Positions 45,882-54,776 of a DNA stretch of 64,000 nucleotides are shown piece after piece. The stretch is from Anaerolineae bacterium (GTDB lineage: Bacteria > Chloroflexota > Anaerolineae > Promineifilales > Promineifilaceae), in assembly GCA_023954475.1 (NCBI GenBank), contig JAMLHW010000001.1, positions 434,001 through 498,000 of the forward strand. Reading direction: 5' to 3'. Made by a program: the position numbers and the translations under genes. The notes below the pieces were generated by a model that had not been told where the DNA came from, searched no databases, and worked only from the letters and a program-made list of their open reading frames with translations. How positions within the stretch are numbered: position 1 is the first letter of the stretch; every line of letters starts with the position of its first letter.

Positions 45882-46442
45882 ATGGCAAAGCAAATTGACG
45901 ACGAACAAGTCTATGCAGCGACGATTGAACTGCTGCTGGCAAAAGGGTATGCAGGGGCAACGACCAAGATGATAGCCAGGAAAGCGCATGTCAACGAAGT
46001 CACCTTGTTTCGCAAATACGGCAGCAAAGCACAGTTGGTCGCGGCGGCGTTGGCGCACGAACGGGATCAGATGGCAGTCGATTCGGTTGATTACACGGGG
46101 GATGTTTCGGCCGATTTAATGCACATGGTGGAACTGTATCACAGCGCAACGCCGCGACAGAGCCAGATGATGCTGCTGATCGTGTCGGATATGGCGCGTT
46201 ATCCCGAATTGCGTGAGACGATACAGATTCCGTTTGAGATGGTTGCGACGTTCAGCCAGATTATCATGCGCTATCAAGCAGAGGAGCAATTACGCGAAGG
46301 CGACCCGTTTTTGTGCGTCCAGGCATTGTTGGGGCCGGTTATAGTAAATACGATGCTGCGATCGGCCGATGCGGCGATGCGTGTCCCCATGATCGATTTA
46401 CAGGAACATGTAGCTCGTTTTCTTTCCGGCTACGGCAATTGA
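45882..46442 (+). CDS. TetR-family regulator
   Basis: A 186-residue TetR-type repressor. The N-terminal HTH is IDDEQVYAATIELLLAKGYAGATTKMIARKAHVNEVTLFRKYGSKAQLVAAAL, residues 4-56, matching the family fully. The C-terminal ligand domain is variable, as expected. ATG 45882 is chosen because the frame upstream is the operator DNA. It is divergent from the two reductase-like genes and 10 bases from the convergent CNNM stop. Its ligand is unknown, presumably the substrate or product of the reductases. Confidence 0.92.
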   Translation: MAKQIDDEQVYAATIELLLAKGYAGATTKMIARKAHVNEVTLFRKYGSKAQLVAAALAHERDQMAVDSVDYTGDVSADLMHMVELYHSATPRQSQMMLLIVSDMARYPELRETIQIPFEMVATFSQIIMRYQAEEQLREGDPFLCVQALLGPVIVNTMLRSADAAMRVPMIDLQEHVARFLSGYGN

Positions 46443-46452
46443 TTGGCAACTT

Positions 46453-47778
46453 TCAGTGTTCAGTTTCCGGTGATTGATCGTCTTGGCTCGTCTCTGTTGC
46501 AACAAGCACCTTGTCAACGCGCAAACCGTCAATGTCTACTACCTCAAACCGATACCCTGCCCACAGGCACGACGCGCCGACCATCGGCATCTGTCCGATC
46601 ATCGTCACGATGAATCCGCCCAACGTGTTATAAGTCGTCTCGGCCGGAAACGTCTCAATCCCCAGAAAAGGCTTCAGATCGTTGATTAAGACCATACCGT
46701 CAACTAGATAGGATCCGTCATCGCGTTGTACGATAGGTGGTTCTGCCATTTCTTCACTTGTCGGGATGTCACCGACGAGTGTTTCGAGAATATTGATCAG
46801 CGTAACGACGCCTTCGATCCCGCCAAATTCATCCACGAGCAGCCCCAAATGAGTACCGGTGGCCTTAAAGCGTTCCAACGCACGCAAGGCGGGCATTGTT
46901 TCCGGCAAATAGAGAGGCTGCTGTAGCGAAGCACGCAAATCAAAGGGTTGGCCTGACCAGGTGCGGGCCAGCAAATCTTTGGCGCGCACGATGCCCAGCA
47001 CTTTATCGAGTTCGCCGTCGCATACGGGAAAACGGGTGTGAGCAGAATGTTCGACAATAGAACGAATCTCTGTTTCGCTCGCGTTGGCGTCTAGCCAGAT
47101 GATGTCGGTGCGCGGCGTCATCAAACGGCCCACTTGCAAATCGCCAAAGCGAAAAACGCTTTCGACCATTTCGCGCTCCTCAGGCTCGATGATGCCGGCG
47201 GCGGCGCTTTCTTGCACCATAATGCGTATCTCATCCTCGGAAACTGCCTCGACCACATTGTCTTTCACGCCGATTAGCCGGATGATGCCGTCGGTTGTCA
47301 GCGCGAGTAGCTGGACAACAGGAGCGACCACACGCGAGAGAAAATACATCGGCCGAGCGACCAACACGGCGATGCGTTCGGGATCTTGCAGACCAAGCCG
47401 TTTTGGTACGAGTTCGCCAATGACGACTGAGAAAAACGTGATGCTGCCGACGACGAGGACAAAGCTGACCGTCGCTGCATATCGGCCGATAATTGGGAGA
47501 TTCTCGAGCAGAGATGCAAGCTCACGGGCTAACGTCGCCCCACCAAATGCCCCGGCAACAATACCGATCAGTGTAATGCCAATTTGGACGGTAGATAAAA
47601 ACTGAGTCGGATTGAGGACGAGTTCCAGCGCTGTTTTAGCGCCTTTGTTGCCATCGGCGACCATGCTCTGCAATCGCACTCGCCGCGACGAGACAATGGC
47701 GATTTCCGACAGGGCAAAGACACCGTTGAGCAAGATCAACAGGAGCAGAATGGAGAGTTCAAAGAAGATAGTACTCAT
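46453..47778 (-). CDS. CNNM/CorC-type (hemolysin C family) membrane protein
   Basis: A 441-residue protein with an N-terminal CNNM transmembrane domain (four hydrophobic segments within residues 1-170, including SEIAIVSSRRVRLQ and GELVPKRLGLQDPERIA). A CBS pair follows (VGRLMTPRTDIIWLD ... RFPVCDGELDKVLGIVRAKDLL ... LLVDEFGGIEGVVTLINILETLVGDI). A C-terminal CorC/HlyC domain starts near residue 355. The family takes part in Mg2+ or Co2+ homeostasis. I chose ATG 47778 over TTG 47790. The last residues, QSPETEH, are encoded by a dispersed-repeat-like stretch near 46453-46475. Confidence 0.9.
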   Translation of the reverse strand: MSTIFFELSILLLLILLNGVFALSEIAIVSSRRVRLQSMVADGNKGAKTALELVLNPTQFLSTVQIGITLIGIVAGAFGGATLARELASLLENLPIIGRYAATVSFVLVVGSITFFSVVIGELVPKRLGLQDPERIAVLVARPMYFLSRVVAPVVQLLALTTDGIIRLIGVKDNVVEAVSEDEIRIMVQESAAAGIIEPEEREMVESVFRFGDLQVGRLMTPRTDIIWLDANASETEIRSIVEHSAHTRFPVCDGELDKVLGIVRAKDLLARTWSGQPFDLRASLQQPLYLPETMPALRALERFKATGTHLGLLVDEFGGIEGVVTLINILETLVGDIPTSEEMAEPPIVQRDDGSYLVDGMVLINDLKPFLGIETFPAETTYNTLGGFIVTMIGQMPMVGASCLWAGYRFEVVDIDGLRVDKVLVATETSQDDQSPETEH

Positions 47779-48026
47779 CAGATTGTTCAACTCTCTATCA
47801 GATCATACCACGGGCCTGTCTTTGACATGAGCTGATTATCCTGGCTGACAGCCATGGGCCGGCGATTGTCCCGACATGTCAAGCGCAGTGGTTGGCACAC
47901 CGGCAAAATGTGAGATCATGCGGCCAGCTACGCGAAGCAAAAGTTGTCTTGGCTAACGCGGGCGTCCGGCTGCGTTTCGGCCGATCCGGAAAACGATCTC
48001 GATCTGCGTGACGCCCATTCGCAGCG
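47779..48026. other. Gap with nothing recognised
   Basis: These 248 bases between the frameshifted nucleotidyltransferase gene and the CNNM gene contain one TCGGCCGA copy (47977). I see no coding frame, hairpin or convincing promoter, although a CNNM promoter must lie in or upstream of it. Confidence 0.5.
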
Positions 48027-48928
48027 TTAGACAACATCCAGATTGGGCGGCGCGTAACGCCATTCAGGCCTCTGAAAGCGAAAGACGCTGCGCAACCAAT
48101 CGACATCCAGTTCAGGTATCGCGTTTTCGATTAAGTCGTAAGTTTCTTCAACCAATTCTGTTAGCAGCACGGCACCTTGCGCCGGTGGCATTGTGTACAG
48201 TTGTGCCAGTCGTGAAACGAACTCTTCTGGCTTAATGATCAGGTGTGTATCGACTACATCGAGCCATTTGAAGCCGAAATAGTAGACGCCGTTGAGCGCC
48301 AACAGGATGTAACAGTTTCTTTTGTACCTGCGCGAACGCATCGTAGAGCATCATCAGGTTGTTGCCAGCGCTCCAGCCACATTTGCCAGCGCCAGAAATG
48401 ATCGATTTGTGCATACCGCCGCAAAACGGCCAGCTTGAGGCCATCGGGATAGGTTGCTGCACGCGCCTGCCATACGTCGATTAAGTCGGCGTTGTGCAGT
48501 GGTTTGCCGTTGAGGACGCCGGCAACCAGGTTTTGCTTGAGCAGGTCGGGATCGTAGCCGAGCAGTACAGCATCGAGGGTTTGCTGTATGAAGTCGGTCG
48601 TGTAGTGGATGATTTCGAGATGGACGCCGCTTTTCGGCCGATTCTCTCCATCCCTACCCACGATAAACGCATCGCTCCACACCTGTTCCGCTTCGTCAAA
48701 CGGATACAAATAGCGCCAGTCGCTGTTGATCCGATCCGCAGCAGCTTGACGTTCCGCATCCGTCGGGGGCTGATGCCAGAAAACGCCCAACTCGATATCC
48801 GAATAACGATCCGCATGGCCGCGTGCAGTTGAGCCGCCAACGATGACTGCAGCGACATGCGGATTAGCGGCGTAAAGAGGCGCGATCTGCGCCGCCAGAG
48901 CGTGACGCCATTGGCTTGCCGCATTCAC
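48027..48928 (-). pseudogene. Nucleotidyltransferase-fold protein gene with two frameshifts
   Basis: The gene starts at GTG 48928, with AGGAG seven bases upstream and a GTGA overlap with the preceding stop. Frame one gives an NTase fold, VIVGGSTARGHADRYSDIELGVF (Gly-Ser and Asp-x-Glu pattern), continuing to MWLERWQQ. Near 48355 the sensible peptide moves to a second frame (NLMMLYDAFAQVQKKLL). Near 48310 it moves to a third (ILLALNGVYYFGFKWLDVV ... PELDVDWLRSVFRFQRPEW), which ends at 48027. Two shifts within about 50 bases mean either a pseudogene or base-call errors. An intact protein would have about 300 residues. It resembles the adjacent aadA-like gene in fold only. Confidence 0.75.
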
Positions 48929-49743
48929 GATGGCACTCCTTCCGGCCACATCTGCCACCGCAAGTCGAGCATATAGCGGATAAACTCAAGTGTAAGCGCC
49001 AACTCGGCCGGATCCGCCGGCACGTGGACGTTTTCATATTGATTCGGCCGTTTCGCCAGCGCACGATCGATCAATCCGATCCACCGTGGATCGAGATTGT
49101 TTTTCGCCCACCGGGCACTGACCGGTTTTGATTCGACGCGCGCTGTCTGAACTGTGTGCAACATGCGGCAATAACTCAGCACGGCAAACATCTGATACCA
49201 GACATTGTTCATCTCATTCGGGTCGTTGAACAGGAGGTCGGCCCAAGATGCCATCACATCGGCAACTTCACGACGCAGTGCATCGGGTTTAATCGGATCG
49301 ATCAGCGTCTTGATGTCCGGTCCGGCCAGCGTGATGCCGCGTTCGCGCAGTGACCAGCGCACGACCAATGTGTCGTCATGCTTGTGTTGAATCAATTGTC
49401 GGCTGCCGTTGTCCAGATACCAGAGCGGCTCATCATCCGGATCAAAACGGCGCACGCTTTCTCGTGTGAAATACGATCCTTCGAGGTGTTTTGCCCAGCG
49501 CAGTTCCTGATCGAAAATGCGTGCGTGCATCGCTTGTAATGCCGCCAGTTCCGCTTCATTTAGCGGCTGCCGGATGATCATATTGAAATCGCAATCGCTG
49601 TGTTCGTCAAAATCGCCGACGGCAAAAGAGCCTTGCAGGTATGCGCCGATGAAGTTGCTGCCGAGGATGGCCTGTGCGCTGGTGACGAGGTCATGTAGTA
49701 CGGCGTTGAGTTCAGAGTAAGGTGTCGGTTGTTTCGCAGTCAT
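48925..49743 (-). CDS. Aminoglycoside nucleotidyltransferase-like (AadA-type) protein
   Basis: A 272-residue protein with an N-terminal nucleotidyltransferase domain, FIGAYLQGSFAVGDFDEHSDCDFNMIIRQPL near residues 30-62 (GS and Asp-x-Asp motif), and a C-terminal helical domain (VADVMASWADLL onward) as in AadA/ANT(3'') enzymes. Resistance is not implied: chromosomal relatives often have no known substrate. It starts five bases after the DDAH stop and overlaps the next gene by four bases (GTGA), so PPOX, DDAH, this gene and the frameshifted NTase gene form one leftward operon. Confidence 0.8.
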   Translation of the reverse strand: MTAKQPTPYSELNAVLHDLVTSAQAILGSNFIGAYLQGSFAVGDFDEHSDCDFNMIIRQPLNEAELAALQAMHARIFDQELRWAKHLEGSYFTRESVRRFDPDDEPLWYLDNGSRQLIQHKHDDTLVVRWSLRERGITLAGPDIKTLIDPIKPDALRREVADVMASWADLLFNDPNEMNNVWYQMFAVLSYCRMLHTVQTARVESKPVSARWAKNNLDPRWIGLIDRALAKRPNQYENVHVPADPAELALTLEFIRYMLDLRWQMWPEGVPS

Positions 49744-49748
49744 CGTTT

Positions 49749-50525
49749 TCAGAAGCGCAGCGACAGGCAGGTCAAACCGCCATCCATTTTGCGCATTTCG
49801 GAAGTGTCGAGCGTGATTATCGGCCGATTCAAGACGTCCAATTGGTTCCGAACTGCGGCAAAACCGGCCGGCATGATCAATGTTCCGTTGATGAATAATG
49901 TGTTGGCAGCATACGCGTCTTCGTCAGCGACAACAATGCGATCATACGCAGTCAGCGCCGGGTGGTCGGCAAATGCGGTTGTTACCAGCAGCGTGCGACC
50001 GCCGACGTGATTGACGCTCGATTTGAAATGTAGCCCGTCGCCGACGGGAATGGGTGTGGTCGTGTAACCAAATGGGGACAGAGCGAGCTCTAGTTGGCGT
50101 GCGCCTTCCGCATTGGTGCGGTCGGAAAGGCCGACCATGATGTGTTTGTCCACCACAAGCACATCACCGCCGTCCAGTGTGCCGGGTGTGACAATGGAGA
50201 CGAGCGAACGATATCGGCCGATAACATTCACCATGTGCAGCACCTCGCCACGCCGTTCCACTGCACCCGGTCGCGTCAAAACCGCCACTTCCGGCAGCAC
50301 AACGGCGACATCTTCGACAAAATACGCGTCGGGATAGCCGGGCAGCGCCTCCAGCTCAATGACATTCAGGCCCAACGATTTGAGTGCGGCAACATAAGCC
50401 GCATGTTGTTCCAGCAATAATTCGTAGCCCGGTATGCCCAAATCGGCCGAAGTCAAACCGTGCAAGGCATCGGGGCCTGGTTGACGCACAATGGCATACT
50501 GAAATAGCGGTTCGGCAATGTTCAT
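49749..50525 (-). CDS. Dimethylarginine dimethylaminohydrolase-like amidinotransferase-fold enzyme
   Basis: A 258-residue enzyme of the guanidine-modifying superfamily. The block YPDAYFVEDVAVVLPEVAVLTRPGAVERRGE matches DDAH, with substrate-binding Asp and Glu. TLDGGDVLVVDKHIMVGLSDRTN follows, then DGLHFKSSVNHVGG with the catalytic His, and GGLTCLSLRF with the nucleophilic Cys close to the C-terminus. The likely reaction is hydrolysis of methylated arginine to citrulline and an amine. Length fits bacterial DDAH. Confidence 0.87.
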   Translation of the reverse strand: MNIAEPLFQYAIVRQPGPDALHGLTSADLGIPGYELLLEQHAAYVAALKSLGLNVIELEALPGYPDAYFVEDVAVVLPEVAVLTRPGAVERRGEVLHMVNVIGRYRSLVSIVTPGTLDGGDVLVVDKHIMVGLSDRTNAEGARQLELALSPFGYTTTPIPVGDGLHFKSSVNHVGGRTLLVTTAFADHPALTAYDRIVVADEDAYAANTLFINGTLIMPAGFAAVRNQLDVLNRPIITLDTSEMRKMDGGLTCLSLRF

Positions 50526-50552
50526 ATTTTCTAAAGACCGTTTCCTGTCAAC

Positions 50553-51056
50553 TCAAAATTGCCAACGTGTTGCCGTGCCGGGGAAATCGGTTTCCAGCCA
50601 TGCCATGGCCACGGCAGGTTGCAGTGCTAACATGGAATCGCCGCTACCGTCTTCCGGATAAACCGTCAGCTTATATTTGTTGTTATAGCGCACTGCGAGG
50701 CGGCTCAGCAAGCCGCGATCGGATACGGTGTGCACGACGCCTTCCAGAATGACCACTTCGTCGCCGCTTTCCAGATGCACGACGATGTTCGGGTTCACCG
50801 CCAGATTGCGTCCTTTGCGCGATTCGGGACCGACGCCGAAATAGAATGTGTCTTCATACCAAACGCCCCAGACCGGCGTGGCATGAGGCCGTCCGTCCGG
50901 GCGCGTCGTACAAATCCAGTAATTGCGCGATTGTGCCATGCGGTCGCTGACCCAGGCCCAATCGAACAAACCATCGCCCTCATTTTCCGGTTTGACGCCA
51001 TAGCCCGGCATGTGCGGACGTGTCACAATGGGATGTTGTTTGCTGGAATCATTCAT
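50553..51056 (-). CDS. Pyridoxamine 5'-phosphate oxidase family protein
   Basis: A 167-residue split-barrel flavoprotein. NYWICTTRPDGRPHATPVWGVWYEDTFYFGVGPESRKGRNLAVNPNIVVHLESGDEVVILEGVVHTV is the standard PPOX/F420-dependent reductase block. FMN, F420 or heme binding cannot be decided. It starts an operon with DDAH 27 bases downstream. It is divergent from recD2, and the 125-base gap between them holds nothing I recognise. Confidence 0.87.
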   Translation of the reverse strand: MNDSSKQHPIVTRPHMPGYGVKPENEGDGLFDWAWVSDRMAQSRNYWICTTRPDGRPHATPVWGVWYEDTFYFGVGPESRKGRNLAVNPNIVVHLESGDEVVILEGVVHTVSDRGLLSRLAVRYNNKYKLTVYPEDGSGDSMLALQPAVAMAWLETDFPGTATRWQF

Positions 51057-51181
51057 AGTTTGTTTTCCCTGGTTTTCAAACTACAGCGTTTGAGTGCTGT
51101 CGCTTCAGATAGTGTTACGGAATAAGAAGTGTAGCACGGTTGTGGATGCGACAGCAGGTCACAATCGGGTAAAATGAGCGT

Positions 51182-53476
51182 GTGAGCAAAGACCAGATTA
51201 GCGGCTCGGTAGAGCGCATCACTTATTACAACGAAGAAAACGGCTACACTGTTTTGCGGCTGAATCCTGATGCCAAAGGGATGTTGCCGTTCAAATACGC
51301 CAGTGGGCGCGACGCGTTGATCACGGTGGTCGGCACTTTGCCTGAACTCAATCCCGGTGAGTGGCTCAAATTGACCGGTCAATGGGCGACGCACGCCAAA
51401 CACGGTCGCCAATTTCAGGCTGAATTGTGCGAACAGTCCCAACCGGCGACGGTGGAAGGGATCAAACGGTATCTCGGTTCGGGTTTGGTGCGCGGCGTGG
51501 GTAAGGTGATGGCAGAGCGCATTGTCGATCGCTTTGGTCTGGAGACGCTAGACGTGATCGACAATGAGCCGGAACGATTGCAAACTGTGTTGGGCATCGG
51601 CCGAAAACGGGCCGCACTCATCGAAAAAGCATGGGATGAGCAGCGTGCCATCAAAGATGTCATGCTTTTCCTGCAATCGCACAACGTTTCCACAAACCTC
51701 GCTGTCAAAATTTACAAACAATACGGCGATGAAGCACTGGCTGTCGTGCAAAATACACCGTACAAATTGGTGCAGGATGTGCGCGGTATCGGCTTCAAAA
51801 CGGCCGATAAAATCGCGCGGGACATTGGGCTGGCACACGACGATCCGGCTCGCATCGAAGCGGGCATCGCTTACACCCTCAATCGCATGGCGCAAGACGG
51901 CCACGTCTATGTGCCGCAGGAACTATTGGAGCCGGAAGCGTCGGAAATCCTCGGCGTGCAGGAAGAACAGATCACGTATGTCATCGACCGGTTGGAAGAC
52001 GACAATCTGATCAAGCGGGAAACATTGCAGTATGAAGCTGTGAGTCAACAGCCGTCAGCTATTAGCTATCAGCAGGAACATTCCGAAATCCGAAATCCCA
52101 CATCCGAAATCAAAGAGGAGCGTGCCGTTTACCTGACGCCGTTTTACTATTCTGAGGTCGGAGTGACTAACCGCATTCGCCGTTTGGTCGACCAGCCGAC
52201 GAGTCGAATCAAGTCGGGTTTCGGCAGCGATCGCGTGCTGACGCAGTTGCTGGCAGAGGTGGAGCGGAAATCGGGCATGGCTTTAGCGCCGCAGCAGAGA
52301 CAGGGGATTATTGCCGCTGTCAGCAACAAAGTGGCGATTTTGACTGGTGGTCCCGGCACAGGCAAGACGACGACACTGCGCACGCTGCTCGATTTGCTCG
52401 ACCGTACCGGTCGGCAAGTGGCGCTGGCATCGCCGACGGGACGCGCCGCCAAGCGGCTTGCGGAAGCGACGGATCGTCCTGCGAAGACGATTCATCGTTT
52501 ACTGGAATTTCAGCCGGGGGTTGGTTTCGGCCGAAACGAGGAAAATCCGATTCAAGCCGACATGATCATCATTGATGAAGCGTCTATGCTCGATCTCGTG
52601 TTGGCGAACAACCTGCTCAAAGCTGTGCCGCTCAACAGCCACCTGTTGCTCGTCGGCGATATCGATCAATTGCCGTCGGTCGGTGCCGGTGACGTGCTCG
52701 GCGACTTGATCGATTCCGGTGTCCCGGCGGTTGTGCGTTTGGAAACGATTTTCCGCCAATCGGCCGATTCCCTGATCATTCAGAACGCCCATCGCATCAA
52801 TCATGGCCAGACGCCGATCACCGACCCCAACGCGCGCGATTTCTTCCTTTTTGTCAAGAATGATCTCGATACACTGCCCGATTTGCTCGTGGAAGTAGTG
52901 CAACAGCGCGTTCCGCACAAATTTGGTCTCGATCCGTTTGACGATATTCAGGTGCTGGCGCCCATGTATCACGGGCAGGCCGGTGTGCTGAATCTCAACA
53001 CGCGTTTGCAATTGGCTTTGAATCCGCCCGGCAGACGCAAGATGGAACGCCGACTCGGCGGTCGTGTCTTTCGCGTCGGTGACAAGGTGATGCAGACCGT
53101 CAATAATTATGACAAGCATGTGTACAATGGCGATATCGGCCGAATCACTGCCATCGATCCCGTGATGCAGACAATGACGCTCAACGTGGACGGCGCGCCG
53201 ATTGCCTACGACTTTCTCGAAGCCGATGAACTGGTTCACGCCTATGCGATCAGCGTTCACAAAGCGCAAGGAGCCGAATATCCATGCATTGTCATGCCGG
53301 TCGTCACCCAACATTACATGATGCTCCAGCGCAATTTGCTCTATACGGCGATCACCCGCGCCAGGAAACTCGTTATTTTGATTGGCACGCGCAAAGCCAT
53401 CGCCATCGCCGTGCGCAACAACAAGACGACCGAGCGGCACACCGCACTGGACTGGCGACTCACGCACAAAACGTGA
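51182..53476 (+). CDS. recD2: RecD2-type ATP-dependent DNA helicase
   Basis: A 764-residue SF1B 5'-3' helicase. The N-terminal OB-like region (ISGSVERITYYNEENGYTVLRL) is followed by tandem helix-hairpin-helix motifs (SGLVRGVGKVMAERIVDRFG, VLGIGRKRAALIEKAWDEQ), the helicase core with Walker A TGGPGTGKTTTLRTLL, DEAS in IIIDEASMLDLVLANNLLKAVP, and a C-terminal UvrD-like 2B part (DELVHAYAISVHKAQGAEYPCIVMPV ... LLYTAITRARKLVILIG). It starts with GTG. Residues near 285-312 (about 52037-52115) are translated repeat DNA placed just before YLTPFYYSEVGVTNRIRRL. The frame is intact. It is not part of a RecBCD complex here. Confidence 0.94.
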   Translation: MSKDQISGSVERITYYNEENGYTVLRLNPDAKGMLPFKYASGRDALITVVGTLPELNPGEWLKLTGQWATHAKHGRQFQAELCEQSQPATVEGIKRYLGSGLVRGVGKVMAERIVDRFGLETLDVIDNEPERLQTVLGIGRKRAALIEKAWDEQRAIKDVMLFLQSHNVSTNLAVKIYKQYGDEALAVVQNTPYKLVQDVRGIGFKTADKIARDIGLAHDDPARIEAGIAYTLNRMAQDGHVYVPQELLEPEASEILGVQEEQITYVIDRLEDDNLIKRETLQYEAVSQQPSAISYQQEHSEIRNPTSEIKEERAVYLTPFYYSEVGVTNRIRRLVDQPTSRIKSGFGSDRVLTQLLAEVERKSGMALAPQQRQGIIAAVSNKVAILTGGPGTGKTTTLRTLLDLLDRTGRQVALASPTGRAAKRLAEATDRPAKTIHRLLEFQPGVGFGRNEENPIQADMIIIDEASMLDLVLANNLLKAVPLNSHLLLVGDIDQLPSVGAGDVLGDLIDSGVPAVVRLETIFRQSADSLIIQNAHRINHGQTPITDPNARDFFLFVKNDLDTLPDLLVEVVQQRVPHKFGLDPFDDIQVLAPMYHGQAGVLNLNTRLQLALNPPGRRKMERRLGGRVFRVGDKVMQTVNNYDKHVYNGDIGRITAIDPVMQTMTLNVDGAPIAYDFLEADELVHAYAISVHKAQGAEYPCIVMPVVTQHYMMLQRNLLYTAITRARKLVILIGTRKAIAIAVRNNKTTERHTALDWRLTHKT
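52037..52115 (+). repeat. Two dispersed repeat types inserted in frame in recD2
   Basis: At 52037-52073 CAGCTATTAGCTATCAGC-type units translate as QQPSAISYQQ. At 52081-52115 CCGAAATCCGAAATC-type units translate as SEIRNPTSEIK. These peptides are familiar from spurious ORFs in intergenic repeats. Here they form an extra linker of about 26 residues between the HhH region and the helicase domain, keeping the frame. Confidence 0.75.
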
Positions 53477-53546
53477 CCCACTTGTCTCTCTACGATACAA
53501 TCAACCAGCTATATAACGATCCAACCGACTAAATTACGGTTCTCCC

Positions 53547-54260
53547 ATGGAAGTCATTTTTGGAGTCGCAAAAATTCGCAAATACGCCGTCAGCCTAAGC
53601 GGTGACACATTGGAAATGGTCGAACGGCCTCACGGTGGCTTGTCGATTGTGCTGGTGGACGGCCAGCGCAGCGGCCGCTCGGCCAAAAAGATCAGCAATG
53701 TCGTTGCTCGCAAAGCCGTACAGTTGCTGGCTGAGGGTGTTCGCGACGGCGTCGTTGCCCGGGCTGCACACGATTACTTGTTTAATTATCGTGACGGCAA
53801 AGTCAGCGCGACACTCAATATTGTTTCGGTTGATGCCCGTTCACAAACTGTCGTTGTTTCGCGCAATAATGATTCACCGGTCATCGTGCACACGCCGCAG
53901 CGTGGCGTCTATCTACTCAATGAGCCGAGCCAGTCAATCGGAACGCACCGCAATGTCAAACCGTGCGTTGTCGAGATTCCAATGGAACTGGGCCCGCTGG
54001 TCATTGCCTACACAGATGGATTGCGTCACGCCGGCAGCCGTTACGGCGGAGCCGGATTTGATCCGGTGGCGGCGACGAAGCGCTTGCTGGCACAGGGCAT
54101 CTCCGATCCACAGACAATTGCGGACTCGTTGTTGGCATTGGCGATGGAAGCGGACGATGGTCGGCCGATAGATGACATTAGTGTAGTTGTGCTGGAAGTG
54201 CGTGAAGAGCGTGACGACAGCGATGGCGTTCGTCGGGTGAGTGGGCGGCTGATCCTGTAA
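53547..54260 (+). CDS. SpoIIE/PP2C-type serine phosphatase
   Basis: A 237-residue metal-dependent protein phosphatase. Motifs in order: SIVLVDGQRSGRSAKKISN (metal Asp), ATLNIVSVDARSQTVVVSRNNDSPVIV, LVIAYTDGLRHAGSRYG (second metal Asp) and GRPIDDISVVVLEVRE (third). There is no sensor or membrane domain, so it may act on a partner-switching anti-sigma antagonist or on a general Ser/Thr-phosphorylated target. It is followed after 15 bases by a small P-loop protein. An FHA protein is encoded 1.7 kb away, but a kinase of the Hanks type is not visible. Confidence 0.88.
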   Translation: MEVIFGVAKIRKYAVSLSGDTLEMVERPHGGLSIVLVDGQRSGRSAKKISNVVARKAVQLLAEGVRDGVVARAAHDYLFNYRDGKVSATLNIVSVDARSQTVVVSRNNDSPVIVHTPQRGVYLLNEPSQSIGTHRNVKPCVVEIPMELGPLVIAYTDGLRHAGSRYGGAGFDPVAATKRLLAQGISDPQTIADSLLALAMEADDGRPIDDISVVVLEVREERDDSDGVRRVSGRLIL

Positions 54261-54275
54261 AAGGGTGGGAGCCAA

Positions 54276-54647
54276 ATGCCGGAATCTGACAGTGAACCTG
54301 CGTTACGATTAGCGTTGGTCGGGCCGTGTGCATCCGGCAAGAGTACGCTTGCCACCTATTTGAAAGCGGCAGGTTATATCGTGCGCCAACCGACACAGGA
54401 GCATTCCTTTGTGCCGGATATGTGGCAGAAGATGAGCAAACCGGACATCCTGATTTACCTCGATGTCAGCTATGAAGCGTATTTGCAGCGGCGCCCGCAT
54501 CAGGATCACGGCGCACAGTATCATGAGGAGCAGAAGCAGCGACTGGCTCATGCCCGCACGCATTGTGACTTGTATGTCGATACGAGTGGATTATCGGCCG
54601 AAGAGGTACGCGCTCAGGTCGAGCGCTTTCTGGAAGGCGTCAGGTAA
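54276..54647 (+). CDS. Small P-loop nucleotide-binding protein
   Basis: A 123-residue protein with Walker A LVGPCASGKSTLATYL near residues 15-30 and a kinase-like continuation, DILIYLDVSYEAYLQRRP, as in small nucleotide or shikimate kinases, and no other domain. GGGAG precedes the ATG. It is probably translated with the phosphatase gene. The phosphate acceptor is unknown. Confidence 0.75.
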   Translation: MPESDSEPALRLALVGPCASGKSTLATYLKAAGYIVRQPTQEHSFVPDMWQKMSKPDILIYLDVSYEAYLQRRPHQDHGAQYHEEQKQRLAHARTHCDLYVDTSGLSAEEVRAQVERFLEGVR

Positions 54648-54776
54648 CGTCTCTACAACACGTTGTGAACACCGACCATTGAATTCGGATACAGCCATTC
54701 GGCCGAATCCAGACCCATGATTGAGCGCAAATATCCATGACAACCGTACACAGTTTCCACAAGGAGATCGCACAAA

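Noticed and set aside
48925-49743. Aminoglycoside resistance island
   Set aside because: Neighbours are ordinary metabolic genes, no mobile element is near, and AadA-type folds occur in many non-resistance proteins.
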